Source of the DNA: an uncultured Pseudomonadota bacterium
GTDB lineage: Bacteria > Pseudomonadota > Gammaproteobacteria > Burkholderiales > Burkholderiaceae_C
NCBI GenBank assembly: GCA_945952465.1
Contig: CAMFIB010000001.1
Location: forward strand, 682,001-746,000
DNA length: 64,000 bases
Reading direction: 5' to 3'
Both the position numbers and the translations under genes were made by a program. Positions 55,712-63,732 of the stretch are shown in pieces; the stretch's first letter is position 1, and the number at the start of each line of letters is the position of its first letter. Below the pieces are notes generated by a model. It made no database searches. It was not told the origin of the DNA and worked only from the letters and a program-made list of their open reading frames with translations.

Positions 55712-57201
55712 TGCACGACTACCTGAATTTCCGCTACTGGGCAGGCTCCGACGAGAGCCTGCAGCACTACCTGCTGACCATCGCGCACGCCGCGCGCGTG
55801 ACGCTGGAGCGCCAGCCCGAACGTGACACGCGCGACCCGCAAGCCACATCTCGGCTGCTGCAACTGCAGGGCAACGTGGCCGTCATCAACATCAGCGGCA
55901 TGATGAACAACAGCGACAACGTGTACCGCAACATGGCGTACCAGGTTGTCGGCTACCCGGAGATCCGTGACGCCTTGATTCAGGCCGCGGTGATGCCGGA
56001 GGCGCACAAGATCCTGCTGAACATTGGCAGCGGCGGTGGCGCCGTCACCGGCCTGCACGACGCCTCGGCGCTGATCGAGAAGATCGACGCGTCGATGAAG
56101 CCGGTGCACGCCTACTCCGACACCAACATGATGTCGGCCGCGCTGTGGCTGGGCGCCTCGGCTCGCTCCATCCACATCGGCCCGATGGCCGAGGTCGGCT
56201 CGCTCGGCGTCATCGCCGTGCACCAGGAGATGACCCGGATGATGGAAAACATCGGGGTCAAGGCCACCGTGATGCGGGCTGGAGAGTTCAAGGCGCTTGG
56301 GCATCCGATGGAACCGCTGTCGCCCGAGGCCAAGGCCAAGATCCAGGGCTCGCTCGACGTGATGTACGACAAGTTCATCACGCACGTTGCTGCTGCGCGC
56401 GGCGTGCCGCAGGAAAAAGCTGATGCTGCTTTCGGCCAGGGCCGCGAGTTCGTCGGCGATCAGGCGCTCGCTGTTGGCCTTGTCGACGGCATCCGCACGT
56501 TCGACGAAATGGTCGCCTCTCTCCAAGGGGAGATTGACAAGAAAAAAAGCGCTTCCCAGTCTGGTTTGAAATTTTCGACAGGACCAGTTGTGAAGACTGC
56601 ACTCACTGAAGCCCAGATCGCCGCGGCCGTCGCTGCAGGCATCGACCTCAACGCCGGCACCGGCGAGGAGCAAGTTACGGCGGACAAGGAACCCACGGAA
56701 GCCGAAGCTGCGGCCGCAGCTCTGGCAGCCGCCACCGCCACCAATGCCGGCGCGGCCGACAACCCGGGCGCAGGTGAGGGCGGTGATCCGCCGAACACCA
56801 ACACGGAGGCCGCCCAAGCTGCCGTTGTGGCCCTGCTGCAAGGGCAGCTGTCGGCCGCGCAAGCGCAGGTCGTCGAACTGACCGTGCAGGGCACGGCCAA
56901 TGCGACCAAGGTCACCGCGCTGCAGGCAGCGGTCACTGGCCTGCGCGCCGTGGTGGAGGCCTCGGTTTCGCGCGTGCGGATCGCCCTGAATCTGCCGGTG
57001 GTGAAGGTCGACGCCATGAGCGACACCGAGCTGCTGGCTGAGCACACCACGCTGACCGAACAGTTCACCTCGAAGTTCAAGGCCGGCGGCATCGCTGCCG
57101 TATCGGTCAAGACCAACGAGAACCCGAAGGGCGGGAGCGATGGCGGCGAGCCGCGTCGCGCGGCCCGTATCGCAGCCACTCGCCCGAACAAGGAGAAATA
57201 A
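55711..57201 (+). CDS. S49-type head maturation protease fused to scaffold domain
   Basis: 496 residues. The N-terminal ClpP/S49 domain has INISGMMNNS, ILLNIGSGGGAVTGL, SDTNMMSAALWLGASA (catalytic Ser) and VMRAGEFKALGHP (catalytic Lys), as in lambda gpC. After about residue 290 an Ala-rich acidic coiled region (QGQLSAAQAQVVELTVQG) forms the scaffold part, comparable to gpC/gpNu3. An internal GTG and a leader element support separate production of that part. Confidence 0.85.
   Translation: MHDYLNFRYWAGSDESLQHYLLTIAHAARVTLERQPERDTRDPQATSRLLQLQGNVAVINISGMMNNSDNVYRNMAYQVVGYPEIRDALIQAAVMPEAHKILLNIGSGGGAVTGLHDASALIEKIDASMKPVHAYSDTNMMSAALWLGASARSIHIGPMAEVGSLGVIAVHQEMTRMMENIGVKATVMRAGEFKALGHPMEPLSPEAKAKIQGSLDVMYDKFITHVAAARGVPQEKADAAFGQGREFVGDQALAVGLVDGIRTFDEMVASLQGEIDKKKSASQSGLKFSTGPVVKTALTEAQIAAAVAAGIDLNAGTGEEQVTADKEPTEAEAAAAALAAATATNAGAADNPGAGEGGDPPNTNTEAAQAAVVALLQGQLSAAQAQVVELTVQGTANATKVTALQAAVTGLRAVVEASVSRVRIALNLPVVKVDAMSDTELLAEHTTLTEQFTSKFKAGGIAAVSVKTNENPKGGSDGGEPRRAARIAATRPNKEK
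56527..56565 (+). promoter_or_regulatory. Late leader element, copy 2 (inside protease gene)
   Basis: GGGGAGATTGAC, 18 bases, CAGTCTGGT. The stretch from AAAGCGCTTCC to CAGTCTGGT is identical to copy 3. Confidence 0.65.
56590..57201 (+). CDS. Nested scaffold protein, internal GTG start
   Basis: In-frame GTG at 56590, ten bases after AGGA, gives a 203-residue Ala/Glu-rich product VKTALTEAQIAAAVAAGIDL and on. It lies 24 bases after a late leader element, an arrangement shared by two ordinary genes. In lambda the scaffold Nu3 is likewise an internal product of the protease gene C. Confidence 0.55.
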   Translation: MKTALTEAQIAAAVAAGIDLNAGTGEEQVTADKEPTEAEAAAAALAAATATNAGAADNPGAGEGGDPPNTNTEAAQAAVVALLQGQLSAAQAQVVELTVQGTANATKVTALQAAVTGLRAVVEASVSRVRIALNLPVVKVDAMSDTELLAEHTTLTEQFTSKFKAGGIAAVSVKTNENPKGGSDGGEPRRAARIAATRPNKEK

Positions 57202-57203
57202 AA

Positions 57204-57680
57204 ATGGCGAAGTTCCAGATGAACGTGACCGTCGGCCTGACCAACGTCGACACCGCTCGCGTGGGTGACGGCTCGGCCGGTGCCAACCCGCTGGCCGAGG
57301 CCGACGTCGGCAAGCTGACCAAGATGGTTGGCGACAGCCAGCATGGTCTGTGCGCTGTGGGCGATGAGATCGAGGGCGTCCTGTCCTCGGTGGAACCGTA
57401 TACCGCCGACGGCTATGCCATCGGTGGTGTGCAGCGCGATGGCCGCCTGGTGGTGACGCTCGACGGCTTCCAGGCCACTCCCGGCACCGGCACGATCGTC
57501 TTCGGCGATTTCGTGGTCGCCGGCACGCCGGTCGCGCGCGGTACGCCCCTGAACGGCGTGCCCCCGAAGGTGCTCAAGGCCACGGCTGCCAAGGAAGCGG
57601 TGGTCTTCCAGTGGCGCGTGCTGTCCATCCTCTCCGGCAACGGCTCTCCCGGCTCCACCGCCGTGATCGAGCGCCTGTAA
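57204..57680 (+). CDS. Head decoration protein candidate
   Basis: 158 residues, small beta-rich protein (FQMNVTVGLTNVDTARVGDG, DGRLVVTLDGFQATPGTGTI). Located between the protease/scaffold and capsid genes, where lambda-like phages encode the decoration protein. The C-terminal half has the Gly/Pro-rich turns expected of the beta-tulip family, but no decisive motif. Confidence 0.6.
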   Translation: MAKFQMNVTVGLTNVDTARVGDGSAGANPLAEADVGKLTKMVGDSQHGLCAVGDEIEGVLSSVEPYTADGYAIGGVQRDGRLVVTLDGFQATPGTGTIVFGDFVVAGTPVARGTPLNGVPPKVLKATAAKEAVVFQWRVLSILSGNGSPGSTAVIERL

Positions 57681-57716
57681 ACCGAACCCGTCAACGAAGC
57701 CCTCAGGAGAAAAGAA

Positions 57717-58913
57717 GTGGCAGACAATTTGATCGTCAAGGACGCCGCTGGTACGAACCAGCCCGTGCAGATCTCGGTGGAGATGTACCGGTCGGCTGAA
57801 GAAGCCGGCCAGTCGCTGCCCCAGTACCTGAACTCGCAGCACCCCACCAACGTCCAGCGTGACGGCACGGCCTTCCAGCAGCTCATGGAGCAGTGCGGCA
57901 TCTTCGTGCGCGCCGATACCGACTTCGGTATCCGCCCGACGCGCATCGAAGACATCCTGAACCCGAAGGACGCCGCCAGCAACGTCGTGACCAAGGAAGG
58001 TGTGCCGGTTTCCCGCACGCTGTTCCCGGCCGTGCTGCTGGGCGTCATCGAAGACAAGGTCCAGTACGACTGGAAGCAGAACGTCGACGGCTTCGAGAAG
58101 ATGGTCGCTCAGGACGACTTCATCAACGGCGACCGCTTCGAGCGTCCGGTGATCAGCTACGCGCAGGTCGAGAAGGCCCGCGGCGCTCCGGTGGCCCAGC
58201 TCTCCGAGCCGAACGCCATCCTGAAGATCACCTCTTCGGACCGCTTCCAGCGCATCCCGTCGTGGGGCATCGGTATGGAGATCAGCGAGCAGGCCATGAA
58301 AGCCACCACGCTCGACCTGGTCGGCCTGATCATGGCCCGCCAGATGCTGGTCGAAAGCAACGCCCGGGCCGACGCGCACATCCTGTCCATGCTGCAAGGT
58401 GACGTCGACACCGGCTTCGGCGGCTCGGCCCTGTCCAGCATCCCCGGCAAGGTTCGCACCGCCGCGTCGTTCGATCCGTCGATCACGCAGAACGGCGTGC
58501 TGACGCAGCGTGCGTGGGTGAAGTACCTGTCGAACAACAGCCGCAAGCGTCGCATCACGCACATCGTGACCGACATCGACACGGCGCTGGCCATCGAAAC
58601 GCGTACCGGCCGTCCGACGAACTTCAACGACGACCCGAACAGCCCGCGTATCGATACGCTGCAGAGCATCATGAACCCGAAGTGGCCGACCAACGTCCAG
58701 GTCTTTCTGACCGACGACCCGAACTGGCCGGCGAACACGATCATGGGCTTCGACCAGCGCCAGGGCATCCACCGCGTGACCTCGCTGAGCGCCCAGTACA
58801 GCGCTGTCGAGCAGTTCGCGATGCGCCGCTCGACCCAGATGCGGATCGACCGCGGCGACTACGCGTACCGCCTGTTCGACGAAGCGTTCGACGTGCTGAC
58901 GCTGACGGTCTAA
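57717..58913 (+). CDS. Major capsid protein, GTG start
   Basis: 398 residues. GTG at 57717 with CAGGAG upstream. HK97-fold capsid of the gpE/P22-unlike GpE group: a conserved N-terminal helix region (LPQYLNSQHPTNVQRDGTAF), a NARADAHILSMLQGD spine segment, and a C-terminal QYSAVEQFAMRRSTQMRIDR. It is followed by a strong terminator, as usual for the most expressed structural gene. Confidence 0.85.
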   Translation: MADNLIVKDAAGTNQPVQISVEMYRSAEEAGQSLPQYLNSQHPTNVQRDGTAFQQLMEQCGIFVRADTDFGIRPTRIEDILNPKDAASNVVTKEGVPVSRTLFPAVLLGVIEDKVQYDWKQNVDGFEKMVAQDDFINGDRFERPVISYAQVEKARGAPVAQLSEPNAILKITSSDRFQRIPSWGIGMEISEQAMKATTLDLVGLIMARQMLVESNARADAHILSMLQGDVDTGFGGSALSSIPGKVRTAASFDPSITQNGVLTQRAWVKYLSNNSRKRRITHIVTDIDTALAIETRTGRPTNFNDDPNSPRIDTLQSIMNPKWPTNVQVFLTDDPNWPANTIMGFDQRQGIHRVTSLSAQYSAVEQFAMRRSTQMRIDRGDYAYRLFDEAFDVLTLTV

Positions 58914-58937
58914 ACGCCCGGTAGTCGCGAAAAGCAA

Positions 58938-58966
58938 GGGGCGGGTGCCAACGCCCGCCCCTTTTT
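58938..58966 (+). terminator. Strong terminator after the capsid gene
   Basis: GGGGCGGG...CCCGCCCC with a short loop and TTTTT. Partial termination here would raise capsid over distal tail gene expression. Confidence 0.92.
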
Positions 58967-58984
58967 ACATCAAGAGGAAACGCC

Positions 58985-59248
58985 ATGAGCAACAACCAGA
59001 ACAACAAGCCCAACACGCCCAACACGCCCGTTCAGACCCCGCCCGCTGCTACCGACAACGTCGCTGCCACCGTCGCCGAAAGCGCCTTCAAGATCGGCGC
59101 CAAGGAGACGATCCGCGCCGTCCACGGCGACCTCCTGCACCCGTACACCGATGTGCGCTTCACCACGACCGACGAAAAACGTGTTCAAGTAGACGGTTGG
59201 GTGAAGGCTCAAGGTGACGCGGGCAAGCTGGCCATCGTCGCCGACTAA
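58985..59248 (+). CDS. Hypothetical head protein
   Basis: 87 residues with RBS AAGAGGAAACGCC. Low-complexity Asn/Pro/Thr head (NNQNNKPNTPNTPVQTPP), then a small globular end (ETIRAVHGDLLHPYTDVRFT). Located between capsid and connector genes. No function recognised. Confidence 0.6.
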   Translation: MSNNQNNKPNTPNTPVQTPPAATDNVAATVAESAFKIGAKETIRAVHGDLLHPYTDVRFTTTDEKRVQVDGWVKAQGDAGKLAIVAD

Positions 59249-59269
59249 CCTTTTGCAGGGGCCTTCGGC

Positions 59270-59767
59270 ATGGCTTTGACGCCCTACTGCACCCCGGATG
59301 AAGTGCGCGCCGCACTCGGTGTCAACGACATCGAGTTGCCCGACCGCATGCTCAACCTGCCGGTGTACGAACTCGGCCTGACCCGGGAACTCCGGCAGGT
59401 CGGGCTGTCACTGCCTGCCGCTTTTTCCACTGCATCGCAGGCTGAGCCTCGAACCGACGAACAGCAGGCGCTGGTGGAGGCGACGCGGGAATGGGCCGTC
59501 TACTGCGTGGCCCGCCAGGTCGGCACATCCCTGGCGATGCTCGCACCCAAGGACGTCACCGACGACAAGGCCAGCATCGGCCGCTTCGCCGGCGACTCGA
59601 TCAAGGACACCCTCGCGCGCGTCGAAGGCCTGTACCAGACCACCCGCGGCGCCCTGGTCGTCGCGCTCGCCGCAGCCACCGGCACACCCTCGACCTCCTC
59701 GGGCTTTCTTCTCCCAATCGCCGCCATTGCGGTAGGACGCATCGCGGACCCAGTCACGGGGGCCTAA
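59270..59767 (+). CDS. Head-tail connector (adaptor, gp6-like)
   Basis: 165 residues. Begins LTPYCTPDEVRAALGVNDIE, the typical opening of HK97 gp6-like connectors (Tyr-x-Thr-x-Asp-Glu-Val), and is helical. Stop overlaps the next start as TAATG. Confidence 0.72.
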   Translation: MALTPYCTPDEVRAALGVNDIELPDRMLNLPVYELGLTRELRQVGLSLPAAFSTASQAEPRTDEQQALVEATREWAVYCVARQVGTSLAMLAPKDVTDDKASIGRFAGDSIKDTLARVEGLYQTTRGALVVALAAATGTPSTSSGFLLPIAAIAVGRIADPVTGA

Positions 59768-60597
59768 TGAATCTCGCCGACGCTTCCCGGTACTTCGACC
59801 GGACCGAGGTGTTCGACCCCGACACCGGCCGCTGCCTGTTCAAGGCGCAGATGAAAAATTACGACGACTCCCACCGCGACAACGCTTCGGCCTACCGCCG
59901 CGTCATGTCCGTGGCGCCTGGAACGCCCATGCCCGCAGCCCGTTCGATCCGGATGCTGGGCGACACGTGGCTAGTGGGGGACCGGCAGCGGGACGGGCAA
60001 GCCAACGCGCACCGGGACAAATTCGTGGTGCAACGCACACCCGCTCAAGGCTCGGTGTACAGCTTGGCGGGATTCCTTGCCGGCACGCGCAAAGCGCTGG
60101 CGTGGATGGACATGCTCTGGCTTGCCGATCGTAAGGAGCTGGAAGTGTCGTCCGACGTGCCACAACAGTACTTGGCGTACTACCCTGAGACGCTGGACGT
60201 GATGCAGCACGACGTGGTTGTGCATCAAGGTAAGGCCATCGTGGTGCAGAGTGCCGCCCATACTGGCAGCGGCATCAGTGAGGCCCGGGGCCTACTTCAA
60301 GCGACCGTCGCGCCGACCAACGTCATTGTGAATAAGCGTACCTTCGTCCCGAGTACAGGCCGATACACCACCAACCCGACGGTGACGGTTCAAGGCCTGC
60401 TCATGCGATGGCAGGAGCTGTACCGATACGAGGCCCAATCGGACGAGCGCTACCAAGAGGGGGACCGCAGCCTTGTGCTGCCAGCGGCCACTGCCATCAA
60501 CAACTCCGATACCGTCACCGCCGGGGGCCGCAACTGGTCCGTTACGGGTGTGCAGCCGATCAGTGGGTGCGCGGTGGCTCACCTGCGACCGCTATGA
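59767..60597 (+). CDS. Head-closure/stopper protein candidate
   Basis: 276 residues from the ATG at 59767. Beta-rich (NVIVNKRTFVPSTGRYTTNP, SVTGVQPISGCAVAHLRPL). Order in the connector cluster suggests the head-closure ring. No motif secures this. Confidence 0.5.
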   Translation: MNLADASRYFDRTEVFDPDTGRCLFKAQMKNYDDSHRDNASAYRRVMSVAPGTPMPAARSIRMLGDTWLVGDRQRDGQANAHRDKFVVQRTPAQGSVYSLAGFLAGTRKALAWMDMLWLADRKELEVSSDVPQQYLAYYPETLDVMQHDVVVHQGKAIVVQSAAHTGSGISEARGLLQATVAPTNVIVNKRTFVPSTGRYTTNPTVTVQGLLMRWQELYRYEAQSDERYQEGDRSLVLPAATAINNSDTVTAGGRNWSVTGVQPISGCAVAHLRPL

Positions 60598-61172
60598 AGA
60601 AGTCGGCTCCCCAGATTCAGGCCGCGATCGACCTGCACATTCAGCGGGTCAAGGGACTGGCCAGGCAGAAATATCGCGAAGTCGTTTGGGAGGTCTTCAA
60701 ACGGATCATCCGCAACACTCCGCAGTTCAATGGCCAGGCGGTTGCCAACTGGGAAATTGGGTTGGACTCGCCCAGCTCGTTCGTTGACAACACGCTCGGT
60801 GACGGCGACGACACCAAGATTCATCGCCTGTACGGGGACACCCCGCCCAACAAAAAGGGCGATGCTCGATGGGCCAGTGTGGCGCTACGGCGCAACCGAC
60901 CCAAGCTCGAACAGATCGAGCTGAGCACCAAGGTTTATTTCAGCAACCTCGCGAGCGGCGATACAGACGGTGGGAAGTCCGGCCCGCTGTATGTGGTGTC
61001 GCTGCAAGACAGCGGCTATTGGCTCCAGAAGCTGCGTGCAATCAACCAGCCTTATGAGACAGCCAAGGAAAGCATCCTGGCCGTCGCGGCTGTCCAGCGC
61101 AACACCGGCCGCGGCTATCGAAAACCCAAGATCACAGTGGAGGGGACGTTGAACGACGTCCTGTCCGAATGA
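60594..61172 (+). CDS. Tail completion protein (gp10-like)
   Basis: 192 residues, start ATG 60594 in ATGA. Basic N-terminal helix followed by GGKSGPLYVVSLQDSGYWLQ, then KLRAINQPYETAKESI, resembles the HK97 gp10-like neck proteins. Position supports it. Confidence 0.6.
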   Translation: MKKSAPQIQAAIDLHIQRVKGLARQKYREVVWEVFKRIIRNTPQFNGQAVANWEIGLDSPSSFVDNTLGDGDDTKIHRLYGDTPPNKKGDARWASVALRRNRPKLEQIELSTKVYFSNLASGDTDGGKSGPLYVVSLQDSGYWLQKLRAINQPYETAKESILAVAAVQRNTGRGYRKPKITVEGTLNDVLSE

Positions 61173-61585
61173 GCAACGACACCAGCGACTTCCGCGGCGC
61201 TTTCAACAGCGCGATCGAGGCATGGCGCCTCGCCAACTACCCCGACATGGTCGTGGTGTACGAAAACGGCCCACAGCCCGCCAATGAGGGGGAAGCGGGT
61301 CCGATGTTCCTGGACACCTCGGTGCGCTGGTATGGCGCATCACCCAGCACTGTCGGGACGCGGCCGCGCGGCCGGCACACCGGGGCTCTGGCACTGCACG
61401 TCTTCAGCAAGCAAGGGCAGGGGGTCGGGCAACCTGGAGAAGTGATCGATTCCCTGGTCGAACTGCTTCGTAATCGGCGACTTGGCTCCGCAGTGCTCTC
61501 CATGCCGCAGCTCGGTGTTCCGGGGACCGCGAATGGCTGGTCCAAGCTCAGCCTTTTCGTGCCCTTCCGCCTCGACTCCGCCTGA
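61169..61585 (+). CDS. Tail terminator protein candidate
   Basis: 138 residues; ATGA overlap. Alpha/beta (NSAIEAWRLANYPDMVVVYE, GALALHVFSKQGQGVGQPGE, IDSLVELLRNRRLGSAVLSM), the fold order seen in gpU/DUF4128 tail terminators, directly upstream of the tail tube gene. Confidence 0.68.
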   Translation: MSNDTSDFRGAFNSAIEAWRLANYPDMVVVYENGPQPANEGEAGPMFLDTSVRWYGASPSTVGTRPRGRHTGALALHVFSKQGQGVGQPGEVIDSLVELLRNRRLGSAVLSMPQLGVPGTANGWSKLSLFVPFRLDSA

Positions 61586-61592
61586 GTTTCCG

Positions 61593-61631
61593 GGGGAGAT
61601 TTACTTTCTAGAAAGCGCTTCCCAGTCTGGT
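61593..61631 (+). promoter_or_regulatory. Late leader element, copy 3 (tail tube)
   Basis: GGGGAGATTTAC, 18 bases, CAGTCTGGT, 34 bases before the tail tube ATG. Confidence 0.65.
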
Positions 61632-61665
61632 TTTCACGCGCTCGCAAGAGCAAACGGAGAACCCC

Positions 61666-62895
61666 ATGACTTTCGCATCTGGCGCTTTCGGGCAGCTGTC
61701 GTACATCCAGGAAGCCACCAAGGGCGTGACGCCGGTGGCCGGCAACGGCGCCAACCTGCGCACCACCTCGCCCGGCATGAAGGCGACGACCTCGACCGTC
61801 AAGTCGAAGGAAATTTCGGCCACCCGGATGGTGTCGAGCACCACCAATTCGGACCTCAACGTCGACGGCTCTTTCGACTTCGAGCTGAGCGGCAAGGAGT
61901 TCGATCCCTTCATTCAAGGGTCTCTGTACGGCACGTACGCGCACTACGGCACCAACGGTCTGGGCACGACTTTCTCGGCGTCCACGACCTCGAGCACCAT
62001 CACGGCCGCCGTGGCTCCGACCACGACTTCGGCGTTCACCAACATCACCGTGGGTTCGTGGATCAAGCTGGTTCCTCCGGCCGGTGCGACGCAGGCCGTC
62101 AAGGACTACTTCGCGGACGCGTGGTTCAAGGTCCACACGACCACGGCCCCGACCTCCACGGTGATCACCCTCGACCCGAGCACGCCGATCGTGGCGCCCG
62201 GCATTGTCACGGCGGTCGCCGGCTACGCGATCACCCAGTCGCTGGTGCAGAACGGCAACACGGTTCGCAGCTTCACCTTCGAGTGGAATCAGGCTGACAT
62301 CGGTCAGATCCTCGCGTTCCGCGGCATGCAATCCAACTCGATGAGCCTTAAGTTGGAGGTGGGTTCGATCGTCACCGGCCAGTTCGGCTTCACCGGCATG
62401 GCCCACACCATCAACGCTGCGACGACCCTGCCGGGTGCCACGGCGGCAAGCCAGTCGCTGGACGTGATGAACGCGGTGACCGACGTCGGTCTGGTGATGG
62501 AGAACGGCGCCAACCTGCTGGGTGTCAACAACTTCATCCAATCGGTGCAGCTGGACGTCACCAACAACCTGCGTACGCAGAAAGCGATCGGCGTCTACGG
62601 CAACTCTGACATCGGTGTCGGCGAGCTGGCCGTCAGCGGTCAGCTGCAGGTGTATTTCGAGTCGGCCACCTACTACAAGAAGTGGCTGCAGGGCACCAAC
62701 ACCAGCCTCGTGTTCGGCATGGCCGATCCGCTGGGCAACGGCTACCTCGTGGAGCTGGACAAGGTCCGCTTCGTGAACGGCGGCCTGAGCGCACCGACCA
62801 AGGACAGCGACGTGATCCTGTCGCTCCCGTTCGAGGCCTATTTCAACGCGGCGACGAACCGCGGCATCCGAATCACGCGCGCCATCTCGGCGTGA
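61666..62895 (+). CDS. Major tail tube protein
   Basis: 409 residues; ATG follows GGAGAACCCC. Repeated beta-sandwich segments, including a STVKSKEISATRMVSSTTNS start and late TRAISA end, characteristic of a tail tube protein with an extra Ig-like or duplicated domain in the middle (about 110-190). Followed by a terminator and then the tail chaperones, the usual siphophage order. Confidence 0.75.
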   Translation: MTFASGAFGQLSYIQEATKGVTPVAGNGANLRTTSPGMKATTSTVKSKEISATRMVSSTTNSDLNVDGSFDFELSGKEFDPFIQGSLYGTYAHYGTNGLGTTFSASTTSSTITAAVAPTTTSAFTNITVGSWIKLVPPAGATQAVKDYFADAWFKVHTTTAPTSTVITLDPSTPIVAPGIVTAVAGYAITQSLVQNGNTVRSFTFEWNQADIGQILAFRGMQSNSMSLKLEVGSIVTGQFGFTGMAHTINAATTLPGATAASQSLDVMNAVTDVGLVMENGANLLGVNNFIQSVQLDVTNNLRTQKAIGVYGNSDIGVGELAVSGQLQVYFESATYYKKWLQGTNTSLVFGMADPLGNGYLVELDKVRFVNGGLSAPTKDSDVILSLPFEAYFNAATNRGIRITRAISA

Positions 62896-62901
62896 TGAAG
62901 A

Positions 62902-62950
62902 GGGCGAGGTTTCGGCCTCGCCCGACAGTGCCCGGCAAGCCGGGCTTTCT
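62902..62950 (+). terminator. Tandem hairpin terminator after the tail tube gene
   Basis: GGGCGAGG/CCTCGCCC (62902-62923) followed by GCCCGGC-AA-GCCGGGC (62930-62945) and TTT. Confidence 0.8.
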
Positions 62951-62976
62951 CCCACCCTGCAAACAGAAGAAAAATA

Positions 62977-63378
62977 ATGGACATTTTCAACGCATTCGCC
63001 ACCGACGAGAAGGCCGAACTGGAAGGCCGCTGGTTCCCGCTGTCGAAGACCGCCTCCATCAAGGTGGCGCGGGCCGGCAATCCGGCCTACGTCAAGGAAC
63101 TGCGCAAGCAGATCGACGAGAAACAGCTCAACGTCGACCTGGACAACCAGAGCGACGAGGACAACGAGCTGGCCACCGCGGCCATCATCGAAGTCACCGC
63201 CAAGACCATCCTGCTGGACTTCAAGGGCCTGAGCTACAAAGGCAAACCCGTCGAGTACTCGACGGCCATGGCCAAGACCTTCCTCGAGATCAAGGACTTC
63301 CGCAAGAAGGTCGACCGCCTGTCGGCTGACGCCGCCAACTTCCGCCTCAAGGAAGAGGCCGAGGTGGGAAACGGCTAA
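62977..63378 (+). CDS. Tail assembly chaperone (G-like)
   Basis: 133 residues. Acidic helical protein. A GGGAAAC heptamer (63366-63372) lies one codon before the TAA stop, in the frame needed for -1 slippage. The last three zero-frame codons are GGA AAC GGC. Confidence 0.8.
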   Translation: MDIFNAFATDEKAELEGRWFPLSKTASIKVARAGNPAYVKELRKQIDEKQLNVDLDNQSDEDNELATAAIIEVTAKTILLDFKGLSYKGKPVEYSTAMAKTFLEIKDFRKKVDRLSADAANFRLKEEAEVGNG

Positions 63379-63719
63379 GTCAAGCCCTTGAGTGGCAGCT
63401 TGAGTGGGGGCCGCACGTCAAGGTCCTCACCAAGCGCTTCCGCAGGACCGGTGTCATGCCGCCGGCCCTCGCACGGCGTCCACGCGTGCGCCCGCTCGAT
63501 CGGGAGTACCTGGACGCCTTCTACCTCCTCAGTGCGAGCCGCCAGACCGGCATGGCCGGCCCTCAACCCATCGCGATCAGCGAGATTTTGTTGTTCGCCA
63601 AGGAGGGGGTGGAGATTGACCTTGCAAGCGAGCGGCTCAAGTATGTGAGGTTAGTGCAGCAGCTCGACCGGACGTACCTCGCGTTCTGGGCTGAGAAGAA
63701 CAAGACCAGCAAGCCTTGA
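62977..63719 (+). CDS. Frameshifted tail assembly chaperone (GT-like)
   Basis: A -1 shift at the slippery site continues without a stop into ALEWQLEWGPHVKVLTKRF, then VMPPALARRPRVRPLDREYL and a helical end, about 115 more residues to 63719. The join is seamless and the second half has no start of its own near the junction (an ATG at 63456 is internal). This is the lambda G/GT arrangement. Its product should be made at a few percent of G in relatives. Confidence 0.82.
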
Positions 63720-63732
63720 AGGGCCAAGCGGC

